This document shows positions 25,025 through 33,924 of a stretch of 64,000 nucleotides of DNA, in pieces. The number at the start of each line of letters is the position of its first letter. The stretch's first letter is position 1. Where the stretch lies: the NCBI RefSeq assembly GCF_012027355.1, contig NZ_SNUH01000001.1:682001-746000 (forward strand). The letters are read 5' to 3'. The notes below the pieces were generated by a model. The model worked only from the letters and a program-made list of their open reading frames with translations, was not told the DNA's origin and ran no database searches. Source of the stretch: Thermococcus sp. M36 (GTDB lineage Archaea > Methanobacteriota_B > Thermococci > Thermococcales > Thermococcaceae). The translations under genes were made by a program, and so were the position numbers.

Positions 25025-26260
25025 ATGAGAAAAGTGGCTGTGTCAATTTTGGTTATTGTCATCGTTGTCATCTCAGGCTGTCTCGGGAACCATTCACAGA
25101 ACGCCGGTACGGCTCTCCCCACCCACTCCGGGAGCAATCCCCCCGAAACCTCTCCTGCAGGAACCACCACGGTTGCCCCAACAGCACCTCCGGAAAGGCA
25201 GGACACAAGCGACCACGCCCTCCTTGCGTCACTATACCCGGAGCTGGAAAAAGAGCTGGAGCAGAACAGGATAATATCGTCCCTCCGGCCGGACGCGGGC
25301 TACACCGTCCGGGTCTTTGCGGGGATGGCGAGGGAGCGGCCCCTCACCCCGGCAGAGGTGGAGGTTCTCAGGGCAACCCTAAGGGCAAACAACTGCTACT
25401 TTTCAACCCATTCGCCACCAGAAAAAAGCTACCACGTCATCTCATTCTCAAAGGAGCGGCCCCTCGAAAGCGTTCCGTACATCGGATGCTCCAACTTCAC
25501 CTCGATGCTGCCTTTCGTGTACTACAAGGGCAGGGGCTTCCAGTACTACCCAGTCACGGCCTCCAACTGGGCATACCACTACCTCAAAACGGGGCAGGTG
25601 AAGAGAGCTGAAGCACTCCTGAGCGAGATGCTGCCGCTCATGGATGAGGTCAACACGAGCCAAGGGAAAGCGGGCGTGTTCCGGGTCTACTTCTCACCAC
25701 CAGAAGGCTCTCCGGTTCCCTGGACATCATCCTTCTCACAGGGCATGCTCGCCGGCCTCTACGCGTGGCTCTACAACGAGACCGGCAACGAGACGTACCT
25801 CAACGCCTCCAGGCTGCTCTTTAACTCCTTCTACATCCCGCTGAGAGACGGGGGATTCCTCAGGGAGACCGAATACGGTACGTGGTTCCTCGAATACCCG
25901 TACAGGCCCGGCTTCCTCGTCCTGAACGGCCACATAATCACGATGAAGGGCCTGTGGCTCTACTATCGCTTCACAGGCGACGAAAGGGCGCTTGAACTGT
26001 TCAACGAGGGACTGGAGAGCGTCAAGAAGGCCCTCCGGGACTGCGACACCGGTGAGTGGAGCCTCTACTCAGTGAACGGGCCGGAGGCGAGGGAGGACTA
26101 CCACAGGCTCCACATAAGGCTCCTCGTCTGGCTCTATGCGCGGACGGGAGATGGTATCTTCCTGGAGTACGCTGAAAAGTGGAACGGCTACCTCGAAAAG
26201 AAAGGTCTGAAAAAGGAAAATATCAACGCGCTACTCCAGCAGGTGCGGTATGCGCCTTAG
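25025..26260 (+). CDS. Lipoprotein with D-glucuronyl C5-epimerase-like domain
   Basis: 411 residues from the ATG at 25025; the frame is open from 25001. A lipobox in ILVIVIVVISGCLGN is followed by a Ser/Thr/Pro linker (residues 25-65), so the protein is tethered outside. The rest resembles the alpha/alpha-toroid of glucuronyl C5-epimerases: ASNWAYHYLKTGQ, PWTSSFSQGMLAGLYAWLYN, then VLNGHIITMKGLWLYYRFTG. Those enzymes invert C5 of uronic acids in polysaccharides. No glycan gene cluster is adjacent, so the substrate may be a cell-surface glycan. It converges on the ECF gene with a 30-base overlap. Confidence 0.75.
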   Translation: MRKVAVSILVIVIVVISGCLGNHSQNAGTALPTHSGSNPPETSPAGTTTVAPTAPPERQDTSDHALLASLYPELEKELEQNRIISSLRPDAGYTVRVFAGMARERPLTPAEVEVLRATLRANNCYFSTHSPPEKSYHVISFSKERPLESVPYIGCSNFTSMLPFVYYKGRGFQYYPVTASNWAYHYLKTGQVKRAEALLSEMLPLMDEVNTSQGKAGVFRVYFSPPEGSPVPWTSSFSQGMLAGLYAWLYNETGNETYLNASRLLFNSFYIPLRDGGFLRETEYGTWFLEYPYRPGFLVLNGHIITMKGLWLYYRFTGDERALELFNEGLESVKKALRDCDTGEWSLYSVNGPEAREDYHRLHIRLLVWLYARTGDGIFLEYAEKWNGYLEKKGLKKENINALLQQVRYAP

Positions 26261-26815
26261 AACCGGTACAGCGGCTGCCAGCCCCACGAACACGTCAATG
26301 GCACTCTGAAGGGCGTTGGGCACCGCAATTGCGACCCAGAAGGGAACTCCAGTCCACGCCTCCACCGCACCGATAACCTGCTCCCGGGGAATTCCAAGCC
26401 ACAGCGGAAGGGCAACGTAGTAGTTGAGAGCGACCATGAGGGGCACTCTGATAAGGAGACCGAGGACGTAGGCGGCCGCCGCATACGGGATCAGCCCCCT
26501 GACACCGGCCCTTCCGAACTCTGGCCTCAGGATGCGTCTTGATAGCTCCAAACCGGCGATAACCGAGAGTGTGGCTGTTGATTTCATCATGGCCCCGAGC
26601 CAGCTGGCGGGGGATACCATTGAAAGGCCCAGAAACAGCATCACGACCCCGGCAACACCACCACGGAAGCCCGTGATGAAATAGGCCACCACGAGGGGCA
26701 CCGCAACGAGATCTATCTTCATGCCCCAAACAGTCGGGAGGTCCAGGGGGACGACGTCCAGGAGCAGGGACAGAGATAGAGTTATTCCAATCACGGCCAC
26801 TTTCTTTGCGTTCAT
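26231..26815 (-). CDS. ECF transporter S component, RibU-like
   Basis: 194 residues from the ATG at 26815 (GGTGGTAGTG upstream). About six hydrophobic segments; VWGMKIDLVAVPLVVAYFIT resembles the K-I-D-L-x-x-V-P segment of riboflavin-type S components, followed by FRGGVAGVVMLFLG. S components bind a vitamin and share an energizing module encoded elsewhere. Riboflavin is the best guess, not proven. A TTGTTCC-containing inverted repeat lies at its promoter. Confidence 0.65.
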   Translation of the reverse strand: MNAKKVAVIGITLSLSLLLDVVPLDLPTVWGMKIDLVAVPLVVAYFITGFRGGVAGVVMLFLGLSMVSPASWLGAMMKSTATLSVIAGLELSRRILRPEFGRAGVRGLIPYAAAAYVLGLLIRVPLMVALNYYVALPLWLGIPREQVIGAVEAWTGVPFWVAIAVPNALQSAIDVFVGLAAAVPVLRRIPHLLE

Positions 26816-26835
26816 CACTACCACCGGCCACAAGT

Positions 26836-26877
26836 TTGTTCCATTTTTTATAAATTTTTGTTCCTATTTTGGAACAA
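26836..26877. promoter_or_regulatory. Candidate operator with three TTGTTCC half-sites at the ECF gene promoter
   Basis: TTGTTCC occurs at 26836-26842 and 26858-26864, and its complement GGAACAA at 26871-26877. The last two form an inverted repeat with a 6-bp spacer. The minus-strand TATA (TTTATAAAAAA, about 26845-26855) lies between half-sites, so a bound protein would block it. Confidence 0.5.
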
Positions 26878-26930
26878 TATTGGGGCGAGAACCTTAAAAG
26901 CCAGACCCTTAACGGGAATTGGGAGGCACC

Positions 26931-27731
26931 ATGTTCACTATTGACGAAATTTCGGAGCTGGTCAGGGAGATACGGCGTGGAAACGGTTTTCCCGACAGCC
27001 CCTTCAGGATAGATGAGGTCAGATACGACCCTGAAGGCGACAAACTCTTCATAATCACGCACGACAGAACGGACAAGAGCGTTGTGATAGGCAACAGCTT
27101 CGTCATCGGCAAGCTCCGTGAGAGGCTCGGTGTGAAGCAGCTGACGGTCTACTCCAACCTCGACCTGGAGGTAAAGAGGAGGAGGCTGGAGGAGGCAGAG
27201 AGGCTCGTGAAAGGCACGAAACTCGAGTTCCTGCTCCCTATAATCGAGGCCGAGAAGAGATTCCCTCCCAGAAAGTGGCCCGAGGTAAAAGGGGACACCA
27301 AAACGCTCGTTTTCCTGAGCTTCAACGCGAAGGCCTTAGTCGGCTTTGCCGAAAAGCTGAAGCTTCCCTATGGGGCCGTCGGGATTAAGTACGCGTTTCC
27401 AAAGCTGAACTATGAACCAGTTGAAGGCGAACCAAGGGAGGTCCTCTTCCCCGACGAGGAGAAGCTCGTGAGGATAGCTGAGGAGAAGAGGGCGGAGCTC
27501 ATCTTAGCGGATTTCCCCTTCGGCCTGAGGTGGAAAGGTGAGATAGCCCTCCTCAACCCGTTCCGCTTTCTGCACATCGGCTTCTTCGAGCTTAAGTACC
27601 TCTTCGGCTTCGACAGGCCGGTGGTCTACGACAAAAAGGCCTTAATCGAGTTCGTTGTTAGTTTAACCTACGAAGGACTGATGGAGTCAACTGACGGGGC
27701 AAATCTAATCTGGAGGATGTGGAGAAAATGA
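26931..27731 (+). CDS. Conserved hypothetical protein, Thermococcales type
   Basis: 266 residues from the ATG at 26931, with GGGAGG six bases upstream. Soluble alpha/beta protein with no signal peptide. The N-terminal part (FIITHDRTDKSVVIGNSFVI) and the C-terminal part (KYLFGFDRPVVYDKKALIEF) appear structured, but I see no catalytic motif or known domain. Its last bases overlap the start of the P-loop kinase gene (ATGA), and a third gene is coupled in turn, which suggests a shared task. Confidence 0.7.
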   Translation: MFTIDEISELVREIRRGNGFPDSPFRIDEVRYDPEGDKLFIITHDRTDKSVVIGNSFVIGKLRERLGVKQLTVYSNLDLEVKRRRLEEAERLVKGTKLEFLLPIIEAEKRFPPRKWPEVKGDTKTLVFLSFNAKALVGFAEKLKLPYGAVGIKYAFPKLNYEPVEGEPREVLFPDEEKLVRIAEEKRAELILADFPFGLRWKGEIALLNPFRFLHIGFFELKYLFGFDRPVVYDKKALIEFVVSLTYEGLMESTDGANLIWRMWRK

Positions 27732-28300
27732 TAGTGGGCGTCGTTGGAAAGATAGCCGCTGGAAAGACGACTGTCGCGAAGTTCTTCGAGGAGAAAGGCT
27801 TCTGCAGGGTTTCCTGCAGCGATCCGCTGATAGACCTGCTCACCCACAACGTCTCGGAATACTCCTGGATCCCGGAACTGCCGGAGAAGGCAGAGCCCAC
27901 CAGGGGCAGGCTCATCGAGTTCGGGAAGTACCTGAAGGAGAAATATGGCGAGGACATCCTCATAAGGCTGGCAGTGGATAAGATGCGGCACTGCCGGAAC
28001 ATCGTCATAGACGGCGTCCGCTCGGAGGGGGAGATAAAAGCTGTCAAGAGGCTTGGGGGAAAGGTTATCTACGTTGAGGCGAGGCCGGAGGTAAGGTTCG
28101 AGCGTCTGATGAAGAGAAAGGCGAGCAAGGATAAGAGCATAAAGAGCTTCGATGACTTCAAAGCTATGGACGACGCCGAGGAGAGGCTCTACCGCACGGG
28201 CGAGCTGAAGGGCCTGGCCGACTATGTAATAACCAACGAGGGGACGCTGGAAGAGTTGAGGGAGAAAGTTGGGGAGATAATTGAGGAGGTGATTGGGTGA
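27728..28300 (+). CDS. P-loop nucleotide kinase-like protein (dephospho-CoA/adenylate kinase type)
   Basis: 190 residues from the ATG at 27728, which overlaps the upstream stop. Walker A is VGKIAAGKTTVAKFF. CSDPLIDLL then IRLAVDKMRHCRNIVIDGVR places an Asp-Gly-x-Arg where kinases of the CoaE/adenylate kinase fold bind substrate, and a lid-like RLMKRKASKDKS follows. The phosphate acceptor cannot be told from sequence; archaeal dephospho-CoA kinase is reported from an unrelated family, so CoaE function is doubtful. Confidence 0.7.
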   Translation: MIVGVVGKIAAGKTTVAKFFEEKGFCRVSCSDPLIDLLTHNVSEYSWIPELPEKAEPTRGRLIEFGKYLKEKYGEDILIRLAVDKMRHCRNIVIDGVRSEGEIKAVKRLGGKVIYVEARPEVRFERLMKRKASKDKSIKSFDDFKAMDDAEERLYRTGELKGLADYVITNEGTLEELREKVGEIIEEVIG

Positions 28301-28893
28301 ACCTCCTCATCATAGCTCCCTGCCTCTTGAGTCCCTTCTACGTCTACCGCGGGCCGAAGGAGAAGGAGTACGAGACGGCAGGGCTTTTGAGGGAGCTGAT
28401 TGGAGAGCTCGGCAAAGACTGGCAGGTTCTAGCCTATCCCTGCCCCGAGTACGAGCTTATAGGCTGGCCGAGGGCACCGGCGAGCAGGGAAGTTTACGAG
28501 AGGCTCGGGATGCGCGAGAGGGCAAAGATCATAGCGGACTTCATCGGAAGGGTTCTAACCGAGGAAAAGCCGGAAAAGGTCATTTTCCTAGGGGTCAAGG
28601 GCTCTCCGACCTGCGGGGTCTTCCACACCAGTTCGAGCGATCCAGATAGATATCCGTACCGCTCCATGCAGGAGTTTTTCTACCTGAGCAAAGAGGGGAG
28701 GATAAAGCGCTCGAAGGAGATAGTTGAGGGGCAGGGCTTCAGGCTGGTAAACCTGCCCGGGATACTCTTCGAGATACTAATGGCGAGGTTCCCGGAGGCT
28801 GAGTTTCTGGAGTTTGACAAGGGGAACCCGTTTGCCAGTATAAAAAGGGTCAAAAGGGCCACGGCCAGCGGCCGAAGCTCTCCTGATAACTGA
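28297..28893 (+). CDS. Conserved protein with an SPTCG motif (DUF523-like)
   Basis: 198 residues, GTG start in a four-base overlap with the kinase stop. It begins LLIIAPCLLSPFYVYRG, and near residue 106 has FLGVKGSPTCGVFHTSSS. The order of an early Cys and a later S-P-x-C-G resembles DUF523/TudS-like desulfidases that hold an iron-sulfur cluster, but the match is only motif-deep. Third gene of a tightly coupled trio with two proteins of unknown role. Confidence 0.55.
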   Translation: MNLLIIAPCLLSPFYVYRGPKEKEYETAGLLRELIGELGKDWQVLAYPCPEYELIGWPRAPASREVYERLGMRERAKIIADFIGRVLTEEKPEKVIFLGVKGSPTCGVFHTSSSDPDRYPYRSMQEFFYLSKEGRIKRSKEIVEGQGFRLVNLPGILFEILMARFPEAEFLEFDKGNPFASIKRVKRATASGRSSPDN

Positions 28894-28924
28894 GGAGGGC
28901 CCACCCAAATGGACAAAGACAGAG

Positions 28925-29959
28925 TCAGGCCTCCCCTCCCCCATCCCCGGGGAACTTTGATGTCTCCTCGTTCGCCCTCATTATCCTCTCCCGGTACTCT
29001 TCGTACTTCTTTCTGGCCTCCTCTGCCCTCTCCTTTTCCCCAAGGTAGTCGTACGCCTCGGCGACGTGCTTCCACCACATCGGATCGGCCTCGGCCTCTT
29101 TCAGGCAGTACTCAAGGAACTTCTGGTACGCCTCCCTGGCCAGCTCCTCCCTTCCGAGTTTCCTCGCTATGTTTCCGACGTCCTCCCAGAAGACGCCCTC
29201 CTCTTCGGCCTCCTTCTGATAGTACTCCAATGCCTTCTCCCATGCCTCCCTGGCCTTCTCCTCGTTGCCCAGCTCCTCGTAGAGCTTTGCCACGTCCTCC
29301 CAGAACCACGGTTCCTCCTCGGCGTACCTCTCAAGGGCTTTAGCTGCTCTCTCCATGTTTCCGGCCTTCTTCCAGTACTCGTGGGCCTCCTTGAGGTAGT
29401 AGGTGTCCTTCTCCTTCTCATACAGCTGCTCGTAAATCTCCGCGGCTTTTTCATACCTCCCGGCCTTCTCGTAGGCCCAGGCGGCGCTCTCCATCCAGCC
29501 GAGCTTCTCGTACATCTCGGCCGCCTTCAGGTAGTTGCCGGCCTTTTCGTACTTTCTGGCGGCCTGCTTGTACTTTCCGGCCCTTTCGAGGCTTTCCGGA
29601 CTCTTGAAGCGGTCGACCAGTCCAAGGTCGGGCTCGCTGATGTACCAGATGCCGAAGGCGACAATGGCTATGAAGAAGACTATAATGCCGGCCACGATGT
29701 CGAGCCTCTGCCAGGTCGCACTCAGGTATAGGCCGTAGCCGCTTATGGCCGTAAAGATAGCGAGTATCGTCCCGTATTTCCAGCTCTCGGCGTAGAACGT
29801 CAGTCCTGTAAAGAAGAGCAACATCAACGTGACACCGAGAAATCCGAGAGTGAGTATCACCTGAACCAACAGCTTCCAACCACCGTACCACACTATCCCT
29901 GCGGCCACAGCTATAACCGCCGCTAAAAAGCCTATAAGATATGCCTTGAGCTTGTCCAT
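28925..29959 (-). CDS. TPR-repeat membrane protein
   Basis: 344 residues. The first 110 hold about four TM helices (LLVQVILTLGFLGVTLMLLF and IVAGIIVFFIAIVAFGIWYI among them). Residues 125-325 are tandem tetratricopeptide repeats with A-x-x-Y-E-K-A-G patterns, such as YEKAGNYLKAAEMYEKLGW and YEKAGRYEKAAEIYEQLYE. A protein-docking role at the membrane is likely. GGGGGTGAAAG precedes the ATG. Its start overlaps the ogt gene, so it ends a trmJ-ogt-TPR operon. Confidence 0.85.
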   Translation of the reverse strand: MDKLKAYLIGFLAAVIAVAAGIVWYGGWKLLVQVILTLGFLGVTLMLLFFTGLTFYAESWKYGTILAIFTAISGYGLYLSATWQRLDIVAGIIVFFIAIVAFGIWYISEPDLGLVDRFKSPESLERAGKYKQAARKYEKAGNYLKAAEMYEKLGWMESAAWAYEKAGRYEKAAEIYEQLYEKEKDTYYLKEAHEYWKKAGNMERAAKALERYAEEEPWFWEDVAKLYEELGNEEKAREAWEKALEYYQKEAEEEGVFWEDVGNIARKLGREELAREAYQKFLEYCLKEAEADPMWWKHVAEAYDYLGEKERAEEARKKYEEYRERIMRANEETSKFPGDGGGEA

Positions 29960-30471
29960 TCTTTCACCCCCTCGATTTCGAGCAGGAACACCTTTTCATC
30001 GAGCCTTGGAGTGTAGTATCCAATGCCATCACGGGAGACTACCCTGTGGCAGGGCACGACTATGGGGTACGGGTTTCTCCTCATCGCGCCACCCACAGCC
30101 CTCGGGGACGTCCCGAGTGCCTTCGCAAGGCTACCATAGGTTATAACGCTCCCTCTTTTAACGTTTTTCGTGAGCCATTCGTAAACCCGCCTCTCAAAAG
30201 GTGTTACGCCCTCGAAGGAGAGCCCGGGCAGGATTTCGGCGTTGTCCGTCTTCCCAAGGATAACGTCACGGACAAGTGAGGGGTATGGGGAGGTTTCTGG
30301 GGTTGGATCGACATTAACCCTACGCCCCTTTAGAAAACCCGTCAGGCGCTCGGTGTTCTTCTCAAACTGCACCTCATCGAGGGCAAAAGTTATCCCCTGG
30401 ATTTTCTCTTCCCAGAGGACTGCTATCCAGATGATTCTGCCAGCTATTTCAAAGCTCTCAACGCTCAGCAT
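29932..30471 (-). CDS. ogt: Methylated-DNA-[protein]-cysteine S-methyltransferase
   Basis: 179 residues. The acceptor cysteine is in PIVVPCHRVV, with the helix-turn-helix Arg region ALGTSPRAVGGAMRRNP before it and the GIGYY contact loop after it. It repairs O6-alkylguanine by suicide transfer. The start overlaps the trmJ gene by 14 bases and the end overlaps the TPR gene by 28 bases. Confidence 0.94.
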   Translation of the reverse strand: MLSVESFEIAGRIIWIAVLWEEKIQGITFALDEVQFEKNTERLTGFLKGRRVNVDPTPETSPYPSLVRDVILGKTDNAEILPGLSFEGVTPFERRVYEWLTKNVKRGSVITYGSLAKALGTSPRAVGGAMRRNPYPIVVPCHRVVSRDGIGYYTPRLDEKVFLLEIEGVKEWTSSRHIL

Positions 30472-31174
30472 TTCTACACTCCTCCAGTTTCATAGTGGCC
30501 TTTCTCAGCGGACCTATGAGGGTGTGAACCTCTCTCCCGTAGAGGACTGCCCTGCCAACGAAACGCCTGAAAATCTTGACGAAGACCTCCCTCCGCTCGT
30601 CGTCCTTGGGGTAGTTGAGGACATCGAGAAGCTTCCCCCATGCTGCTATCAGCTGTTCTTTCTCCCCTCTCGTCGCTGGTTTTAAGGCCTCAACCATCGG
30701 TTCTGGTCTCGTCTTGGCTAGCTCATAGAGAACCACGGCGACTGCCTGGGCAAGATTCATCACGGGGTACTCCTCGCTCGTGGGGATCGTGACCGTAAAG
30801 TCCATCCTGGAGAGTTCTTCGTTTTTCAGTCCGATGCTCTCCCTGCCAAAGAAAAGGCCGACCCTCCCCGGGTAGCCCCTCAGGGTTTCGGCCAGCTCCC
30901 ACGGATAGAGCGGGGCTCGGTGCGGAATGAACGTCCTTCCGGGCTTTCCAGTCGTCCCGACGGTGAGGTCAAAGAGTTCCAGCGCCTCATCAAAGCTCTC
31001 AAGGATAGTAGCGTTGTCCAGGATGTCCACTGCACGCACTGCGTAGGCATAGCTCTCCTCCGTGATGTTTGGACTGACCAGAACAAGCTCCCTAAGGCCA
31101 AAGTTTTTCATCGTCCTGGCCACCATTCCAATGTTGACCGGCCCCTCTGGCTCAACGAGAACGACACCTATCAT
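30458..31174 (-). CDS. trmJ: tRNA 2'-O-methyltransferase, TrmJ-like SPOUT enzyme
   Basis: 238 residues. SPOUT signatures are VEPEGPVNIGMVARTMKNFG at the start, LFFGRESIGLKNEEL and VTIPTSEEYPVMNLAQAVAV, which together form the knot that binds SAM. TrmJ methylates the ribose of position 32 in tRNA. It leads the operon with ogt and the TPR gene and is divergent from panE. A pair of CTTTAAA-type TATA elements lies in the 45-base gap. Confidence 0.88.
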   Translation of the reverse strand: MIGVVLVEPEGPVNIGMVARTMKNFGLRELVLVSPNITEESYAYAVRAVDILDNATILESFDEALELFDLTVGTTGKPGRTFIPHRAPLYPWELAETLRGYPGRVGLFFGRESIGLKNEELSRMDFTVTIPTSEEYPVMNLAQAVAVVLYELAKTRPEPMVEALKPATRGEKEQLIAAWGKLLDVLNYPKDDERREVFVKIFRRFVGRAVLYGREVHTLIGPLRKATMKLEECRNAER

Positions 31175-31219
31175 CGGTAAGGCTTTAAGGATGGGGCTTT
31201 AAACCGTTGCGGTGGTGGA

Positions 31220-32119
31220 ATGAGAGTTTACGTCCTCGGCGCCGGTTCGATAGGCTCCCTCATCGGTGCCCTGCTCGCGAGGGCCGGCAACGATGTTACC
31301 CTCATAGGCCGGGAGGAACAGGTAGCCGCGGTACGGGAGAACGGCCTTCGCGTTTCGGGGGTCGAGGAGTTCACCGTCCGCCCTGAAGCGAGCCTGTACG
31401 CCCCTGACGAGCCGCCCGAACTTCTGATCCTGGCCACAAAGTCATACTCGACGAAAACCGCCCTCGAATGTGCCCGCAACTGCATCGGGCCCGACACATG
31501 GATCCTTAGCATCCAGAACGGCCTTGGAAACGAGGATCTGGCCCTGAAGATCACCCGGAATGTCATGGGGGGCATCACAACCAACGGGGCAATGCTGGTC
31601 GAGTGGGGACATGTCAGATGGGCCGGAAAGGGAGTCACCGTCATAGGGAGGTACCCGAGGGGGAGAGACGCCTTCGTCGAAAGGGTCGCGGAGGCTTTCA
31701 ACGACGCAGGTATAGAAACCGCTGTGACGGAGAACATCATTGGCTGGAAGTGGGCAAAGGCCATCGTGAACTCGGTAATAAACGGGCTCGGAACGGTTCT
31801 TGAAGTCAAAAACGGGTTTCTGAAGGACAACCCCTATCTGGAGTCTCTCTCGGTGGACATCGCCAGGGAGGGGTGTATCGTCGCACAGCAGCTCGGCATA
31901 GAATTCGAGATACACCCGCTTGAGCTCCTCTGGGACACCATAGAGCGCACCCGGGAAAACTACAACTCGACGCTCCAGGACATAAAGAGGGGAAAGAGAA
32001 CGGAGGTCGATTACATCCACGGGAAAATAGTCGAGTACGCCCACTCAGTCGGCCTTGACGCCCCGAGGAACGAGCTCCTGTGGGCCCTCATAAAGGCCAA
32101 GGAGGGGCAAAGTAGATAA
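31220..32119 (+). CDS. panE: 2-dehydropantoate 2-reductase
   Basis: 299 residues. The NAD(P) site is [19 protein letters not shown]. The catalytic Lys and neighbours are in [17 protein letters not shown], and the family Asn/Ser/Glu cluster follows near [18 protein letters not shown]. It reduces ketopantoate to pantoate for CoA; pantoate kinase, the next archaeal step, is also in this window at 51.6-52.5 kb. GGTGGTGG precedes the ATG. Confidence 0.92.
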   Translation: MRVYVLGAGSIGSLIGALLARAGNDVTLIGREEQVAAVRENGLRVSGVEEFTVRPEASLYAPDEPPELLILATKSYSTKTALECARNCIGPDTWILSIQNGLGNEDLALKITRNVMGGITTNGAMLVEWGHVRWAGKGVTVIGRYPRGRDAFVERVAEAFNDAGIETAVTENIIGWKWAKAIVNSVINGLGTVLEVKNGFLKDNPYLESLSVDIAREGCIVAQQLGIEFEIHPLELLWDTIERTRENYNSTLQDIKRGKRTEVDYIHGKIVEYAHSVGLDAPRNELLWALIKAKEGQSR

Positions 32120-32154
32120 ACCCGCCTGCGAAGTTTAGAACGGAGGGGACGAAA

Positions 32155-32802
32155 ATGCCGATATTCGGTGGTAAGGAGAGCGGGGTCTTTGAGACCATCG
32201 AGAACCACCTTGCGGTCGTGGACGAAACCCTCGTGGCGTTCAGGGAGCTCATGAGGGTGTACCTTGAAGGGGACTTCGAGAGGGCAAAGGCCTTTGAGAG
32301 AGAGGTCGACGAGCTTGAGAGCAAAGCCGACAGGCTGAGAAGGGACATCGAGACCATGCTCTACGAGGGTGCATTCCTTCCAGCAAACAGGGGCGACTAC
32401 GTAAGGCTCAGCGAGCTCATAGACCAGGTCGCCGATGCGGCCGAGAGTGCGGCACACACCCTGATCCTTGCAAAGCCAAAGGTGCCGGCGGAGCTCAAAG
32501 ACGAGATTATGGAGCTTGTAGACTCATCAATCAAAAGCTATAAGGTTCTCGTTGAGGCCGTGAGGGCCCTAAACCGCGACGTTGACAAGGCCATAGAGCT
32601 GGCAAAAGCCGTGGAGGACTCAGAAGAGGGGGCCGACGATGTGGAGTATGACGTGAAGGGGAAGGTTTTTGAAAGCGAGACCATCACAACCTATGCCAAG
32701 ATTATCTGGAACCAGATACTGACCAAGATAGGCGACATAGCAGACCGTGCGGAGGACGCTTCCGACCAGGTCATGCTCATGGCAATAAAGAGAATGGGAT
32801 GA
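32155..32802 (+). CDS. DUF47/PhoU-like protein (TIGR00153)
   Basis: 215 residues, all helical. Acidic D/E-rich repeats such as EREVDELESKADRLRRDIET and DQVADAAESAAH form the metal-binding bundle seen in PhoU-like proteins. DUF47 proteins usually modulate Pit-type phosphate transporters, but no pit gene is adjacent here. It sits between panE and a SerA-like gene with short gaps, possibly in one transcript. Confidence 0.88.
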   Translation: MPIFGGKESGVFETIENHLAVVDETLVAFRELMRVYLEGDFERAKAFEREVDELESKADRLRRDIETMLYEGAFLPANRGDYVRLSELIDQVADAAESAAHTLILAKPKVPAELKDEIMELVDSSIKSYKVLVEAVRALNRDVDKAIELAKAVEDSEEGADDVEYDVKGKVFESETITTYAKIIWNQILTKIGDIADRAEDASDQVMLMAIKRMG

Positions 32803-32812
32803 GGTGATGGAT

Positions 32813-33730
32813 ATGGTGAAGGTTCTCGTTGCGGCGCCGTTGCACGAAAAGGCGATAGAGGTTCTGAAGAACGCCGGTTTTGAGGTTCTTTACGAGGAGT
32901 ACCCCGATGAGGAGAGGCTCATAGGGCTCGTCGGGGACGTTGATGCCATCATCGTCAGGAGCAAGCCAAAGGTGACCAGGAAAGTCATCGAGGCCGCTCC
33001 AAAGCTCAAGGTCATCGGAAGGGCGGGCGTCGGCCTCGACAACATAGACCTTGAGGCAGCAAAAGAGAGGGGGATTAAAGTCGTCAACAGCCCCGGTGCT
33101 TCCAGCAGAAGCGTCGCCGAGCTCGTCCTTGCCCTGATGTTCAACGTCGCCAGGAAGGTGGCCTTCGCCGACAGAAAGATGAGGGAAGGCGTCTGGGCCA
33201 AGAAGCAGTGCATGGGGATCGAGCTTGAGGGCAAGACTCTCGGAATAGTCGGCTTCGGCAGGATAGGCTACCAGATAGCCAAGATAGCCAAGGCCTTAGG
33301 GATGAACGTCCTCCTCTACGACCCCTACCCGAACGAGGAGAGGGCGAAGGAAGTCGGTGGGAAGTTCGTCGACCTTGAGACCCTCCTGAAGGAGAGCGAC
33401 GTCGTTACGCTCCACGTTCCGTTAATAGAGCAAACCTACCACCTCATCAACGAGGAGAGGCTCAAGCTCATGAAGCCGACCGCGATACTCATCAATGCGG
33501 CAAGGGGTGCCGTCGTTGACACCGAGGCCCTCGTAAAGGCCCTGAAGGAGGGCTGGATCGCTGGAGCTGGCCTCGACGTCTTCGAGGAGGAGCCCCTACC
33601 TGCCGGCCACCCGCTCACGGAGCTCGACAACGTTGTCCTCACCCCTCACATCGGAGCCTCAACCGTCGAGGCCCAGATGAGGGCGGGCGTTCAAGTTGCA
33701 GAACAGATAGTTGAGATCCTGAAGGGCTGA
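32813..33730 (+). CDS. serA: D-3-phosphoglycerate dehydrogenase-like 2-hydroxyacid dehydrogenase
   Basis: 305 residues from the ATG at 32813 (GAGGTGA five bases upstream). The NAD loop is GIVGFGRIGYQIAK. Catalytic Arg (NAARGAVVD), Glu (FEEEPLP) and His (TPHIGASTVEAQ) are in place. This is the short form without a C-terminal ACT domain, so serine feedback control is not built in. Phosphoglycerate is the likely substrate for serine synthesis; glyoxylate or another 2-keto acid is an alternative. Confidence 0.85.
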   Translation: MVKVLVAAPLHEKAIEVLKNAGFEVLYEEYPDEERLIGLVGDVDAIIVRSKPKVTRKVIEAAPKLKVIGRAGVGLDNIDLEAAKERGIKVVNSPGASSRSVAELVLALMFNVARKVAFADRKMREGVWAKKQCMGIELEGKTLGIVGFGRIGYQIAKIAKALGMNVLLYDPYPNEERAKEVGGKFVDLETLLKESDVVTLHVPLIEQTYHLINEERLKLMKPTAILINAARGAVVDTEALVKALKEGWIAGAGLDVFEEEPLPAGHPLTELDNVVLTPHIGASTVEAQMRAGVQVAEQIVEILKG

Positions 33731-33753
33731 GCCCTTTTCCTTCTTTCAAAAGT
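33731..33753 (+). terminator. Pyrimidine-rich termination region after serA
   Basis: CCCTTTTCCTTCTTTC directly follows the stop, consistent with archaeal T-tract termination. The rest of 33754-33880 holds no gene that I can support. Confidence 0.3.
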
Positions 33754-33883
33754 TTGCCAATTTGCCAGTACGAAAGTTTTTGTCCGGCAACCACCGAAAT
33801 CATCGGCATGAAACAGTTAAAACACCAAAACTCCCACTTAAAAATAAACTCAAACCTGTCCAGAGATGGACGGCCCGAGACCA

Positions 33884-33898
33884 AAACTTTTTAAACCT
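33884..33898 (+). promoter_or_regulatory. BRE/TATA of the tRNA-Ala gene
   Basis: AAAACTTTTTAAACC lies 27-41 bases before the first base of the mature tRNA, as expected for a Thermococcales tRNA promoter. Confidence 0.6.
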
Positions 33899-33924
33899 CA
33901 CCAGGGTTCACTATTACCGGGTGT

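Noticed and set aside
27728-28300. Annotation as dephospho-CoA kinase CoaE
   Set aside because: Fold is compatible, but archaeal dephospho-CoA kinase belongs to a different family and the acceptor-site residues cannot be confirmed.
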